From NCBI GenBank assembly GCA_013146195.2, contig CM028378.1:91880295-91944294 (forward strand): a stretch of DNA of 64,000 nucleotides. The letters are read 5' to 3'. The notes under the pieces were generated by a model that did no database searches, had not been told where the DNA came from, and saw only the letters and a program-made list of their open reading frames with translations. Numbering within the stretch: the stretch's first letter is position 1; the number at the start of each line of letters is the position of its first letter. Source of the DNA: Codonopsis lanceolata (lineage: Eukaryota > Streptophyta > Magnoliopsida > Asterales > Campanulaceae). Below are positions 10,362 to 20,745 of the stretch, one piece after another. The position numbers were made by a program, and so were the translations under genes.

Positions 10362-11881
10362 ATGACAGTCAAGCAGTTAGTTGTTCTCATGAACAAAGGA
10401 GAGGGGGAAACTAGCTATGCCAAAAATTCTGGCCTACAGGTTAATTTGCTTAATTAGCTATATTTATCTTCATCTACCTCTTAATTATTTTTATTAATTT
10501 CATCAATGCAACAGTGGTCTCATTCCTTGGGTATCTACTACTAGAAATGAAATAAAATAAAAAGAATTCGGTGACAAAATTTAATATATTAATTATTTAA
10601 GCTGACAAATTTTGCAGAGAGATATAATTTCGCTCGGTAATTCGATGATTAAGGAAGCTGTGGTCAAACTTTTATGCAACAATTTTCCCCACAGCATGGG
10701 GATTGCGGATTTGGGTTGCTCATCTGGAAACAACACCCTATTTGTGGTGTCCAAGATAATGGATTTGGTGCAGGCCACAAGTCTTCAATTGTCCCGCCCT
10801 TTACCCGAGTTTCGGGTTTCCCTCAACGATCTTCCTGCTAATGACTTCAATGACATCTTCCAATCCTTGCCAACATTCTACCAGAAACTGGAGCAAGAGA
10901 AGGGTATCCGGCCCGATCAGTGTTTCATTTCCGCTATGCCCGGTTCATTCTATGGTAGACTCTTCCCTAACAACAGCCTACATTTTATCCACTCTTCTTC
11001 TAGTCTTCATTGGCTCTCTCAGGTTGGTTGGTTGGTTGGTTTGTTTGTTTGTTTCTTTAAATCCACTTTTTTTATTTTGTTATATATATATAGGCATGAT
11101 TAAAACAATTTCAACAAATTTATTGTACTTCAAAATTAACATTTTTTCTTTGTATGAATAGGTACCACCTGCTTTGGATATCAAGGCAAAATCACCCCTA
11201 AATAAGGGGAAAATTTTTATATCAAAAACTAGCCCGGTTAGCGTAGTGGAAGCGTACCAAGGGCAGTTTCAGGAGGATTTCTCATTGTTTCTCAAGTCAC
11301 GTGCTGAAGAGATTGTACCCGGAGGTCGCATGGTACTGTCATTCATGGGCAGGCAATCTTCAGACCCTTGTGGTGATGGTAATTGGTATCAGTGGGAGCT
11401 TATTGCAAATGCTCTTATGAGCATGGCTTTTTGATTGTGGTTAACTTAATTGTTTCTAATTCCTAATTCTTTGGTTGATGATTATTCAATGTATATATTT
11501 ATTAATTAATTGCAGGGTCTTGTTGATGAGGAAAAAATTGATTCCTTTAATGCGCCATATTATACCCCATGTCCGGATGAGGTGGAGTCAGAGATAACCA
11601 AAGAAGGTTCGTTTACGGTGGATCGTCTCGAGTGGTTTGAGGTTGATTGGGAAGGAGGGGCCCCAAGCAACCAATGTAGCCAAGATAGTAAGATTCTGTC
11701 AAGGGGCCAAAGCGTAGCCAAGACTATTAGAGCTGTGGTTGAGTTTATGTTGGAAAATCATTTTGGAAGAGAAATCATTGATGAACTATTTAGGAGATAT
11801 GGTATGCTCATGGATGATTACTTGGCTACAGCTAAGGGAAAGAGTATTAACCTACTCATTTCTCTCGTAAGGAAGGATTAA
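10362..11881 (+). CDS. SABATH-family S-adenosylmethionine carboxyl methyltransferase, four exons, in-frame TGA at the end of exon 3
   Basis: SABATH enzymes methylate carboxyl groups (salicylate, jasmonate, benzoate, gibberellin, IAA) or purine N atoms in the cytosol; the substrate here cannot be told. Exon 1 (10362-10439) has MNKGEGETSYAKNSGLQ, the family start motif, and this fixes the ATG. Exon 2 (10618-11022) has the SAM-binding IADLGCSSGNNTL, then SLNDLPANDFN, MPGSFYGRLFP and SSSSLHWLSQ. Exon 3 (11162 to about 11431) has VPPAL and GGRMVLSFMGR. Exon 4 (11516-11881) has GLVDEEKIDSFNAPYY and ends LLISLVRKD. Introns 1 and 2 have GT-AG borders and intron 3 ends in TTGCAG. The donor of intron 3 is not clear: TGA at 11432-11434 falls in frame and no GT precedes it. 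A weak GC donor at 11426 would give about 370 residues, the family length; otherwise the product stops at 251. Gene or recent pseudogene. Confidence 0.82.
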
Positions 11882-12461
11882 ATTGGCACAATTTGATGGA
11901 ATCTTTTCTTTTGTGGCCTTGGCAATTTCAACAAAGTTATTCTAATGCTAGGGAACCAAAAACATTTAGTGCTAAATTTCTATTGGCAGTTGATGTAATA
12001 GTATATGGTCTCTAATGCTATTTTCCTTCGAATTTACTATTTGGCTGATCAAATTTTGCTTAAAACTCTAATGTATAAATCTTTTTTGATGTTTGAGAAA
12101 TGTATGCGAAAAGGCAATGTGATGTGCAAGGGGTTGGCTCGATGGTAGAGATGAGGCTTGATGTGAAGGCCTCGATCGATCATTGCTTTAGGAGGAAAAA
12201 AAGGTGAGGCTCGCTATATGACCATGTTCAAAAGCTCGCTATGACCATAATGTTCCGGAGACCGTGCTCATACCTCCCTCCCCCAACAATCCATAAAACA
12301 AGCTAACCGATGCCAAATCCTGCTTTCATTTTCAATCAAGATTTGGGACGTAATTACTATCCTCACCCTTTGAGTATATTCTCATCATTATCAATTTCAT
12401 CGGTCACCAGCATTTTCAGTCGACTTTTAGATGGGAAACTATTGTGGTAATTGGTAAGACT
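11882..12461. other. 3' flank of SABATH gene with a possible SINE remnant
   Basis: No gene seen. At about 12126-12205 there is a tRNA-like A box (TTGGCTCGATGGTAGAG) followed about 30 bases later by a weak B box-like stretch (CCTCGATCGATC) and an A-rich run. It resembles the SINE at 8571 in layout but has no clear target duplication. The 3' UTR of the SABATH gene must lie in the first few hundred bases; no strong AATAAA is evident. Confidence 0.35.
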
Positions 12462-13439
12462 TTGGGTTAATATCACTTTTGGTACCCTAACTTTTTACTT
12501 TTGATATGCTTAGTCAATCAAAGTTCATCCTAAAAGTTTGTAAGTTTCATCAATTTTGTCTTTACATCGCGTTCTTTGTCAAAGGCAAGCGGAGGACCGT
12601 TGTTGTTGTAGGTTTGAAAGGGTTGCTTACGCATAAATAGCCTATATTCATACTTGTAACTTAAAGCTTTCGTTAAAATCATTGCCATTAGCACAAATAC
12701 TTCGTGGCGTTCAATGTAGGCCAGGGCATCTGCAGTGCAACAACTCATCATCGATTCAGATGAAACGCAGCAGACGCCACGTTGTGGCGTTGTTCTTTGC
12801 TAATAATGATATTTTGAGCAATTTTACAGGAAAATGTAGTTTTAGGCGATACCAGGCGCAGCGTCCACGTCCGTGTCAATGTCGAGGGTAGGAAAGTGAA
12901 ATATTGGGCGAAATCGATGCCAAAAATCCCAACGGAGGTAAATGAAAGGCGATTAGTGAGACAATACAGGCTGGAGGGCAATGGTGTAGAGAGAGGTGGA
13001 GGAGTGGATCTTGTCGTGCCAGCGGTGGAGGGAGGTAGTAGGCGGCGGAGAAGAAGAAAGTGAAAGAAAATGTCGTTTGTTAAGTATAGAGGAAGGGGGA
13101 GAGCATCGGATGCGGAATGGTGACATGGGCGATTATTATCGAGTAGGTGGTAGTGGACAACGATCTGTTTTTGGTGGTTGTGGTTGGAGTGGAGGGATAG
13201 GAATTAGCCGGCAGGACGTGAAGGCAGGTATATAGAGGAGGGAGAGGGAGAGGGAATAAAATTGCTTGGGAAGGAGGATATGCTGGCATAAGGTATCGGA
13301 TAAAGTTAAAAATCTTCGATGGCCGGTAAATCGTTAGTTTTGGATGGAAAATTAGAAAGTGAAAATTGATGAAACTTACAAACTTTTAGGATGAACTTTG
13401 ATTGACTAGATACAAAGGGGTATCAAAGTAAAAAGAAAG
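12462..13439. mobile_element. Mutator-like non-autonomous element with long inverted repeats
   Basis: About 90-bp terminal inverted repeats lie at 12464-12560 and 13350-13439. The shared core includes AGTCAATCAAAGTTCATCC and AAAAGTTTGTAAGTTTCATC, in opposite orientation at the two ends. Flanking direct repeats TGGTAAGACT (12452-12461) and TGGTAAGATT (13440-13449) fit a 9-10-bp duplication, as Mutator elements make. The 780-bp interior is richer in G and C than the flanks and codes for nothing I recognise. It could be captured host DNA (Pack-MULE), which is not shown here. Confidence 0.68.
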
Positions 13440-13689
13440 TGGTAAGATTGAATTTTTAAAAGATTAGACTTTTTCTCATAGTAGTTGTTAATTAACAGAA
13501 CACATCCTTGGAGTGAACCTTTACTACTCTCAGCTTGTTTTGCTTCGGGACTAATTAAGCCTTTAGCACGGTGAATCGACTCATCTCAAATCTACATGAA
13601 CCATTTTCTAATACGTATAATTACAATTGCTCTCTCGTTTTGACTAAGATCATAAAATCACTAGATTAGAAATGAGTTTGATGACGATT
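13440..13689. other. Unassigned sequence before assembly gap
   Basis: About 250 bp of AT-rich sequence between the Mutator-like element and the N run at 13690-13789. No open frame or repeat match within the window. The missing 3' LTR of the Athila element should lie here or in the gap, but this segment does not match the LTR at 19291-20542. Confidence 0.5.
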
Positions 13690-13789
13690 NNNNNNNNNNN
13701 NNNNNNNNNNNNNNNNNNNNNNNNNNNNNNNNNNNNNNNNNNNNNNNNNNNNNNNNNNNNNNNNNNNNNNNNNNNNNNNNNNNNNNNNN
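13690..13789. other. Assembly gap, 100 N
   Basis: Exactly 100 N, a conventional placeholder, so the true missing length is unknown. It truncates the Athila element on its 3' side. Confidence 0.99.
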
Positions 13790-14540
13790 AAAACATCTTG
13801 TTAGCTAATCCCATATCATGGTATTTCTTGGTCTTTTCTTTATAAGTTTTGCATTCTCATATGAATTTAACCTATGTTCTTCTAATTCATTAACCTGAAA
13901 AGTCTTTTCTTCACCAACCAAAGTTAAATCAAAGTTAAGAGCTTTAACGGCCCAATAGGCCTTGTGTTCAATCCCTCAACTGACAAATGACAAGCCTCTG
14001 CCATACACCATCCGATAAGGACTCATTCCTATTGGGGTTTTATATGCGCTCGGTATGCCCAAAGAGCATCTTTAAGTTTAGGCTCCCAATCTTTTCGATT
14101 GGTCTCACGCCTTTTCCAAAACTTTTTATTTGTCTATCATTAACTTCTACTTGGCCGAAGTTCCAGGATAATATGATGTGAGCTAACCCGTGAGTTACAC
14201 CATATTTTCTAAGGACCTAATTTAACAATCTATTAGTGAAGTGTGTTCCTTGATCACTAATTATAGCCCCCTACTCCAAACCGAGCAAAAATATCCTCCA
14301 AAAACTTGACAACAATTTGTCCATTATTTCTAGTACCAATGGCTTCTATCCATTTAGACACATAATCAACAACGACTAAAATATATTCACAACCATTAGA
14401 ACCGGAAAAGGACCCATAAAATCAACCCCAAACAAAAAATTTCAACAACTATATTCATATGCAAGGGCATTTCATTCCTTTTACCAATTCCACCGCTCTT
14501 TGACATTTATCACAAGTTTTGTAAAATATGTCACGCCTCT
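13790..14540 (-). pseudogene. Athila integrase core remnant
   Basis: Minus-strand frames across this stretch match the Athila integrase core and C-terminus. Recognisable pieces are ENG near 14175 followed by NDRQIKSFGKG, an SLSDGVWQRLVIC region, and FDLVGEEKTFQVNELEE near 13900 followed by YENAKLIKKR. Stops and frame changes are frequent. It continues from the zinc-finger part in the RT frame at 14539 and runs into the gap. Confidence 0.7.
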
Positions 14541-16338
14541 AAAAACAAGAGCTAATATAACGCATTGCGTAATTTTCTAGCGCTTTATTACCACTAAAAT
14601 GACCACCACAAGAGTATTCGTGACAAAATGCCATAATACTTTGTTGGTCTTGTTCTGGAACACATCTCCTAATTATAGAGTCTGAACACATTTTATACAA
14701 ATGAGGTTCTTCCCAAAAATAATGTTTTGCATCTATTAAAAATTTCTTTCTTTGATAAAAATCAAAGTCAGGGTTGATGATATCAGATACATAATAATTG
14801 ACATAATTAGCACACCAAGGATCCAAATCTTTAACTGATAATAATTGTTCATCAGGGAAGTCTTCATTTACATGGATTTTCTTATCAAGAAATTGACGTT
14901 CAAGCAAGGGTAAAAATTCCAACCTAGACAAATGGTCGGCTACAACATTTTCCGTTCCCTTTTTATCTTTAATAGTAATGTCAAATTCTTGTAACAATAA
15001 CATCCATCTTATGAGCTTAGACTTTGCCTCTTTCTTACTCAAAAGATATTTTAGGGCTGCATGATCAGAGAATATGATAACTTTTGATCCTAACAAATAT
15101 GATCTAAATTTTTCTAATGCATACACAACTGCTAAAAACTCATTTTCTGTGGTTGTATAGTTAAGTTGTGCATCATTCAATGTCCTACTAGCATAATGAA
15201 TTGCATGCGGTTTCTTGTCCACCCTTTGTCCTAACACAGCTCCAATTGCGAAATCTGAAGTATCGCACATGATCTCGAAAGGGAGAGACCAATCGGGGCT
15301 GGTTAAAATTGGGGCTAATGTCAATCGTTCTTTTAATAAATTAAATGCATTCAAGTACTCTTGATCAAAAATAAATTCGGTATCTTTTGCCAACAAATTA
15401 CATAAAGGTTTACAGATTTTTGAGAAATCTTTTATAAATCTTCTATAAAAACCTGCATGTCCTAGAAAACTTCTAACACCTTTGACTGAAGTTGGAGGAG
15501 GTAGTTGTGATATAACTTCAATTTTAGCTTTATTAACCTCAATTCCTTTGTTAGACACAACATGACCTAAGACAATTCCATGTTTAACCATGAAATGGCT
15601 TTTCTCCCAACTTAGGGTCAAATTAGTTTCACAACATCTTTTGAAAACCGAGGTGAGATTTTCTAGGCAATGGTCAAAAGAATTCCCAAATACTGAAAAA
15701 TCATCCATAAATACTTCAACACATCTTTCCACTAAATCTGAAAATATAGAAATCATGCATCTTTGAAAAGTAGCTGGGGCATTACAAAGTCCAAAGGGCA
15801 TTCTTCTAAATGCAAAAGTGCCAAATGGACATGTAAAAGTGGTTTTCTCTTGGTCTTCGGGTGCTACTGGGATTTGATTGTAACCAGAAAAACCGTCAAG
15901 AAAACAGTAATATTCATGACCGGCTAGTCTTTCAAGGATTTGATCAATAAATGGCAAGGGAAAGTGGTATTTCCTAGTTGCTGCATTTAATTTCCTCAAA
16001 TCTATGCACATTCTATAACCAGTGATAGTTCGTGTGGGAACTAACTCATCTTTATCATTCTTAACAACTGTAATCCCTGATTTCTTAGGAACTACTTGGA
16101 CTGGACTAACCTATTTACTATCAGATATTGGGTAAATTATACCCGCATCAAGAAGCTTAAGTACTTCTTTTCTCACTGCTTCTTCCATGTGAGGGTTAAG
16201 TCTTCTTTGTCTTTCTCTAGAAGGTTTACTACCTTCTTCTAAATGAATTTTATGCATGCACATAGAAGGACTAATTCCTTTTAAATCTGCTAAGGACCAA
16301 CCTATCGCTTCTCTATGTGTCCATAAAACTTTTAACAT
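14539..16338 (-). pseudogene. Athila reverse transcriptase, RNase H and integrase zinc finger
   Basis: The upstream frame (16338-16111) holds the RT N-terminus (VLWTHREAIGWSLADLKGIS, EEAVRKEVLKLLDAGIIYPI). One in-frame TAG at about 16110 sits where family members have Trp (KWVSP). The main frame from 16011 has RT: CIDLRKLNAATRK, FLDGFSGYNQIPVAPEDQEK, catalytic FMDD at residues 101-104 and GIVLGHVVSNKGIEV. RNase H follows (MCDTSDFAIGAVLG, residue 240 onward; TENEFLAVVYALEKF; DHAALKYLLSKKEAK). At residues 460-475 is the His-rich start of the integrase HHCC finger (HEYSCGGHFSGNKAL). Almost the whole RT-RNase H is open, so decay is modest in this part. Confidence 0.88.
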
Positions 16339-16891
16339 ACATGCTTCTTGTTCTTCTGTTAAATCTGCCGCAATTATAACAGGTAAAGTTTTACCTTCCC
16401 TAAAAATGCATACTTTAAATGGGATGGTAATGGCTTTAATTCTACTTGAGAGGAGATTTAACTGACGGAATAAATTCAGGAATTTCAGGTTTCCTTATCT
16501 CTTCTTTATCTTCCTCCTTAAGGTTCTCTACTTTTTCATCATCTATTTTTATTTCATCAAAAACAGACTTTTAAATTTCTACTTCTTCTTTGCTATTTTC
16601 ACATATTTCTATTTTATCAGAATTATTTTCTGATTCAGACTTTTCCATTTTGTTCTTATTTTTACTCTTAAGAGCTTCAAGTCTTTCTTTCTCTTTTCTA
16701 GCATCAGTCTCTCAGAGTTCTCTTTCTAACTCTTCAATGTCGAATTTTATATGGGAGAAGGTTCTATCATCATGACTTTCATACGTATCTTTCTCATAAT
16801 CATCATCCTCACAATTTTCTTCAAAGGTTTGAGCTGTCAGTTTTTCAATTTCATCGATTGAGAAACATGCATTCATGTCACTCTGGCCTAT

Positions 16892-17476
16892 TCATCGCAT
16901 CGAAACCGAAATTTCTACAGCTTCACCCATAATCGACATTGTGAGTTTACCATTCTTAACATTGATCATTGTGTTGGCAGCGGCCATAAAAGGTCTCCCT
17001 AACAAAATAGAAACTTCATTGTTTGTGCATATTTTCCTTTCCATCTCTAGAACCACAAAATCCACTAGAATGATTAATTTATTTACCTGAACTAGAATGT
17101 CCTCTACTATACCTAAAGGATGTTTGACCGAACGATCAGCTAACTGTAAAGACATAGTATTGGGTTTCAGTTCTCCCAACCCTAATTGTTTATAGACTGC
17201 GAAAGACATCAAATTAATACTTGCTCCTAAATCTAACATAGCCTTCATCTTTTTAGAACTACCCAATGAGACTTGGATATTAAAACTACCAGGATTTTTC
17301 AATTTAGGAGGAAGTTCAGGTTGTAAAACGGCACTTACGTTTTCAGAAACAATAATTTTTTCATTCTTTTTAAATTTGTGTTTCTTAGAGTGAAGATCTT
17401 TGAAAAACTTAGCATAAGATGGAATATTTTTAATAACATTAAGCAAAGGAAGGTTAATATTCACTTTGGATAACAT
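16892..17476 (-). pseudogene. Athila aspartic protease domain
   Basis: A 194-residue frame carries the retropepsin active site as LDLGASINLM (about residues 80-90; Asp-Leu-Gly-Ala instead of Asp-Thr-Gly, as usual in Athila) and the second conserved part ILLGRPFMAAANTMINVKNG near residue 160. In intact Athila elements protease is part of one long gag-pol frame; here a frameshift at 17476-17487 separates it from gag. The sequence between it and RT (16340-16890) is the variable linker, with several stops. Confidence 0.85.
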
Positions 17477-17486
17477 GTTATAAATA

Positions 17487-19160
17487 TTACGAAAATTGCT
17501 TATCCATTATGTTTTTCATAAGTTTTCTAGGGAATGGTATTGGAGGAACATATGGTAGTGGTGCCACATAAGGTTCCTCAAAAGGTTCTGCCTCTTGTTC
17601 TTTTTCTTGACTTACTTCTTTTTGACTATCTTTTGACACTTCTTCTTCTACTTCTTTATCTTTTACTTGATTGTTTTCACTTTTATCATTTTCAACTTTT
17701 TTATCAGAATTATCTACTTTATCAGGTATATCAGAAGATTGAATAGGATTACTTACCTCTTCTCCAATTACTCTACCACTTCGTAGAGTAGTGATAGATT
17801 TTGCTTGTTCCATCTGACTAGGGAACTTCCCTTCTTCCCTTTTCTCTTTTTCAACTTTTGCAAGTTGATTCCTTAAATTTTCCACCTCTTCTAGCAAATA
17901 TTTGTTAAGAGCAGCTTGACCTTTGCTCGCTCCATCTGACTTTGGAACTTCTTCAATTCGCAATTGTCCTTGATTTGGAAATTGTTGAGGTTGTAAAGGT
18001 TTATTTCCTACCCAAGAAAAATTATGATGATTCCTCCAACCAGGATTATATGAGTTTGAATAATGATCATTCCTTTGCCTTTGAGGGTACATGTTCATGG
18101 CATTAACCTGTTCAGGATATACAACACTAGAGGGACAAAAATTAGTAGCATGAGAATTTAATCCACAAATAGCACATGCTTCTTGAATTTGCCAATTTTC
18201 AAATTGAGCTTGCATATCTGGTTTTTCTTGAACTTGGAATAAGCTTCTATTTTTACCTCTTATACTTTTCTGTTGTGAATTTACACTTAACATCTCAAGT
18301 AATTCTTCTAGTGCAGTTGGTGTCATTCTATTAATAGAACCACCGGCCGCACTATCGACCATAGTTTGTAAAGCAGGCGAAAGAGCATGATAGAATTGAA
18401 TCATTAACACATCTTGAGATAGATTATGATGAGGGCACATGATAAGTAAATTTTTAAATCTATCCCATGCTTCATGGAATGTTTCTCCTGGTTCATTTTG
18501 AAAAGACATGATTTGTTTTCTTTACTCTGAAAGAGATGCATGTTTATAAAATTTACCCATAAACAATTCATATAATTGAGCCCAAGTATAAACACTTCTA
18601 GGTGTTAGATTCATAAACCATCTTTTCGCCAAATCTTTTAATGTACTTGGAAAATATTTTATTTTTACTTGATCTTCAGTCAAACCACTTAACGGAAAAG
18701 TTTCTATCATATATTCATATTCTTTAACGAAACTTACTGGGTCTTCAGATGTCATTCCATGAAAGGAAGGTATCATATTAAAATAATAACCTTTAAGTTC
18801 GAAATTTCTAACTACTTTCGGTATGACTAGACATGATGGTGTTGCATTCAACATAGGCCGACTATAATCATTTATAGTTCTTTGATTGATTATTACTTCC
18901 ATATTTCTCTCAGCAAGTTCTTCCATTCTTTGATTCACATTTACCGGAGGATCCGGATTTTCAGGATTTTGATTATTATTATCCATTAGAGGATCAACCA
19001 GAGGATCTTTTTGATTCAATTGTTCTTGATTATTAGGCTGGTTTTCCAAATTATCAGGGTCTTCCTGATTCTTTCTAAGATTATTTATATTTTGATTTAA
19101 TTCTACCAGTTTAGGATTTAGAGATCTACGACCGTACATAAAATAAAGTAAATAAAACAA
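17487..19160 (-). pseudogene. Athila gag, frameshifted
   Basis: Two frames make up gag. The first (19160-18522) has a low-complexity Asn/Gln-rich N-terminus and the retrotransposon gag core start (FHGMTSEDPVSFVKEYEYMI, LKDLAKRWFMNLTP). A frameshift near 18510-18525 passes to the second (18509-17487) with GETFHEAWDRFKNLLIMCPH, a CCHC-like knuckle CAICGLNSHATNFC (about residues 112-125) and a coiled, Lys/Glu-rich C-terminus. Gag forms the particle and its knuckle binds RNA. Confidence 0.85.
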
Positions 19161-19265
19161 ATAAAAACTAACAACTAAATATAAATAAAATATTTTTGTA
19201 TTTTTATTTTATAAAGACTGAATTTAAAACTACGCTACCAATAAACTAACTATGCAAATTAGCTT

Positions 19266-19284
19266 GTCCCCCGCAACGGCGCCA
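19266..19284 (-). other. Primer-binding site complementary to tRNA-Asp
   Basis: On the minus strand the LTR end (19291) is followed after six bases by TGGCGCCGTTGCGGGGGAC. This resembles the primer site used by Athila-type elements (complementary to the 3' end of tRNA-Asp). It fixes both the orientation and the inner border of the LTR. Confidence 0.75.
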
Positions 19285-19290
19285 AAAACT

Positions 19291-20542
19291 TGATCGTGTC
19301 TTATTTTAATTATTCCTTGCAAGTGGACAAGACTATTGTAGAATAGCTTGGGAAGCAAGGGTCGAACCACAGAGACAAGAAGATCACAAATAGTAAGACT
19401 ATTGGTAGCAATATTATTAAACTAAGGAGTGTTTTTATTGATTTTATTTAAACTAATTATTATACTAAAACAGTAAATCTAATTAAACTAGGCAGCAATC
19501 ACAGTAGGGAAGATCTGACGGAGGAGGGAAATCTAGGATTAGGGTTTCACTTGTATCTACTCTATAACTTATTTAAATAAAATATCATTCAATAACTTGG
19601 GTTCGTTCACGAAAGATAGATATAGCCTGTTGAATTACCGTTCAGTCTCTATCTCCAAATAATTCATCCATTCTATATCCTAGGCACAAGAACATATGGA
19701 TCCTAACTGTCACTTAGGTCATATATGGAACCTGACCTTAACTTATCACTCTCGTGCATCGATAGGTTCAATTTATCATGATGGTGAGCCAGTGTACGAC
19801 ATATGCATATTGGTCATGCAGTTATCCGCACCTTTAGGCCTTTATCACTTGCGATTACATTCATTTGTTTAAAGCGAGATAATAAAGGGGTTGATAAACA
19901 CCATGATCAACAAGAATTGAATGAATAAAAATATATTAAGCCATAGATTCAATACAAGTTACCTTCCAACTCCTAGATTAATGGATGTTTAGTTCATCCT
20001 TGAAGATGAACTGCACACGGAGATGAATGAATACATGAATCGATCTTCAGAACTGTAATTACAACAACTAAACTACGTGATACAATCTAAATCATATGCT
20101 AAAACTGTTTAAAACTACTTCTTGGATGCCTTTTGGCTTTGGCTACCGTCGTTTATTTATACCAAGGAGTTGTAGGGGAATAGGAGATCCAATCCAGCTC
20201 GAAAATCCCGAAAGGTTGGTTCTGGGTACCTTGCGGTCGCAAAGGTTAATGACCTTGCGTTCGAAAGGGTATCATTTTGAAGGGCCGACTTTCTGCCTAC
20301 CTTGCGAAGGCAAGGTGTTTCTACCTTGCGGCCGCAAGGTAGCCAGATTCTTCTTCTGCCATTTTCTTCAATGTTACATTTTGGCCTCTTCCTCGAAATC
20401 TTCACTAAAGGCTTCATAATTCATATAATTCCACCTAAAACCATGAAACTCATAAAACAACTCAAAAACACATATCAGTAGCTAAAAGCCTCGTGGAATC
20501 GCTCAATTTAAGTCATAAAAGTACCCGATAAATGATTATCCA
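19291..20542 (-). repeat. Athila 5' LTR (about 1.25 kb)
   Basis: The inner border is set by the primer site; the outer border is set where the minus strand begins TGGATAATCATTTATCGGG (20542), a TG start, with the end CACGATCA at 19291. A TATA box TATAAATA lies at 20154-20161 on the minus strand, so U3 runs from 20542 to about 20130. A cluster of CCTTGCG-type palindromes lies just upstream of it. No second copy of this LTR is present in the window. Confidence 0.75.
20229..20340 (-). promoter_or_regulatory. U3 palindrome module (Athila LTR)
   Basis: Four CCTTGCG-type half-palindromic units lie in 112 bp: CCTTGCGGTCGCAAAGG at the left, CCTTGCGTTCGAAAGG, then CCTTGCGAAGGCAAGG and CCTTGCGGCCGCAAGG separated by 7 bases at the right. 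The module lies 67 bp upstream of the TATA box in the sense of transcription. Nearly the same arrangement occurs in the unrelated LTRs at 39088-39201 and 56849-56958. A role as transcription-factor binding array or silencing target is inference. Confidence 0.6.
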
Positions 20543-20616
20543 CCTTTTTATATCCACCAAGAATGATTATCCCTTTGTTCCAAAGGTAGAGATTTCCCCA
20601 ACTGCTATGATGATGC

Positions 20617-20745
20617 TTCGAGAAGAAAAGAAAAAAAAGAAAAAAGAAAAAAAAGAAAAAAAGAAAAAAAGAAAAAAAAGAAAAAAAGAAGAAGAAAAGA
20701 AAAAAAGAGAAAAAAAGAAAAAAAAGAGGGAAAGGAAAAAAAATC
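20617..20745 (+). repeat. Homopurine tract (about 130 bp of A and G)
   Basis: From about 20617 to 20745 the plus strand is almost only A and G, mainly AAAAAAGAAA units with GAAGAAG patches. Open frames over it encode only Lys/Glu or, on the other strand, Phe/Ser and are artefacts. Such tracts can form triplex DNA; in Tat elements A-rich patches are common in the 3' region (compare 51240-51310 and 53490-53520). Confidence 0.8.

Larger units (their letters stand above)
13790..20542 (-). mobile_element. Athila-type Ty3/gypsy retrotransposon, 3' end lost in gap
   Basis: Read on the minus strand, the order is LTR (20542-19291), primer site (19284-19266), gag, protease, RT, RNase H and integrase, ending at the gap. 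RT sequence (FPLPFIDQILERLAGHEYYC, catalytic FMDD, GHAGFYRRFIKDFSK) and the primer site complementary to tRNA-Asp are typical of the Athila clade. There are several frameshifts and at least one nonsense change. It interrupts the left part of the Tat element whose 3' half follows at 20543; only one border is visible, so the target duplication cannot be checked. Confidence 0.88.

Noticed and set aside
13690..13789. N run as a biological boundary
   Set aside because: Exactly 100 N is a scaffolding placeholder, as at 49913-50012.
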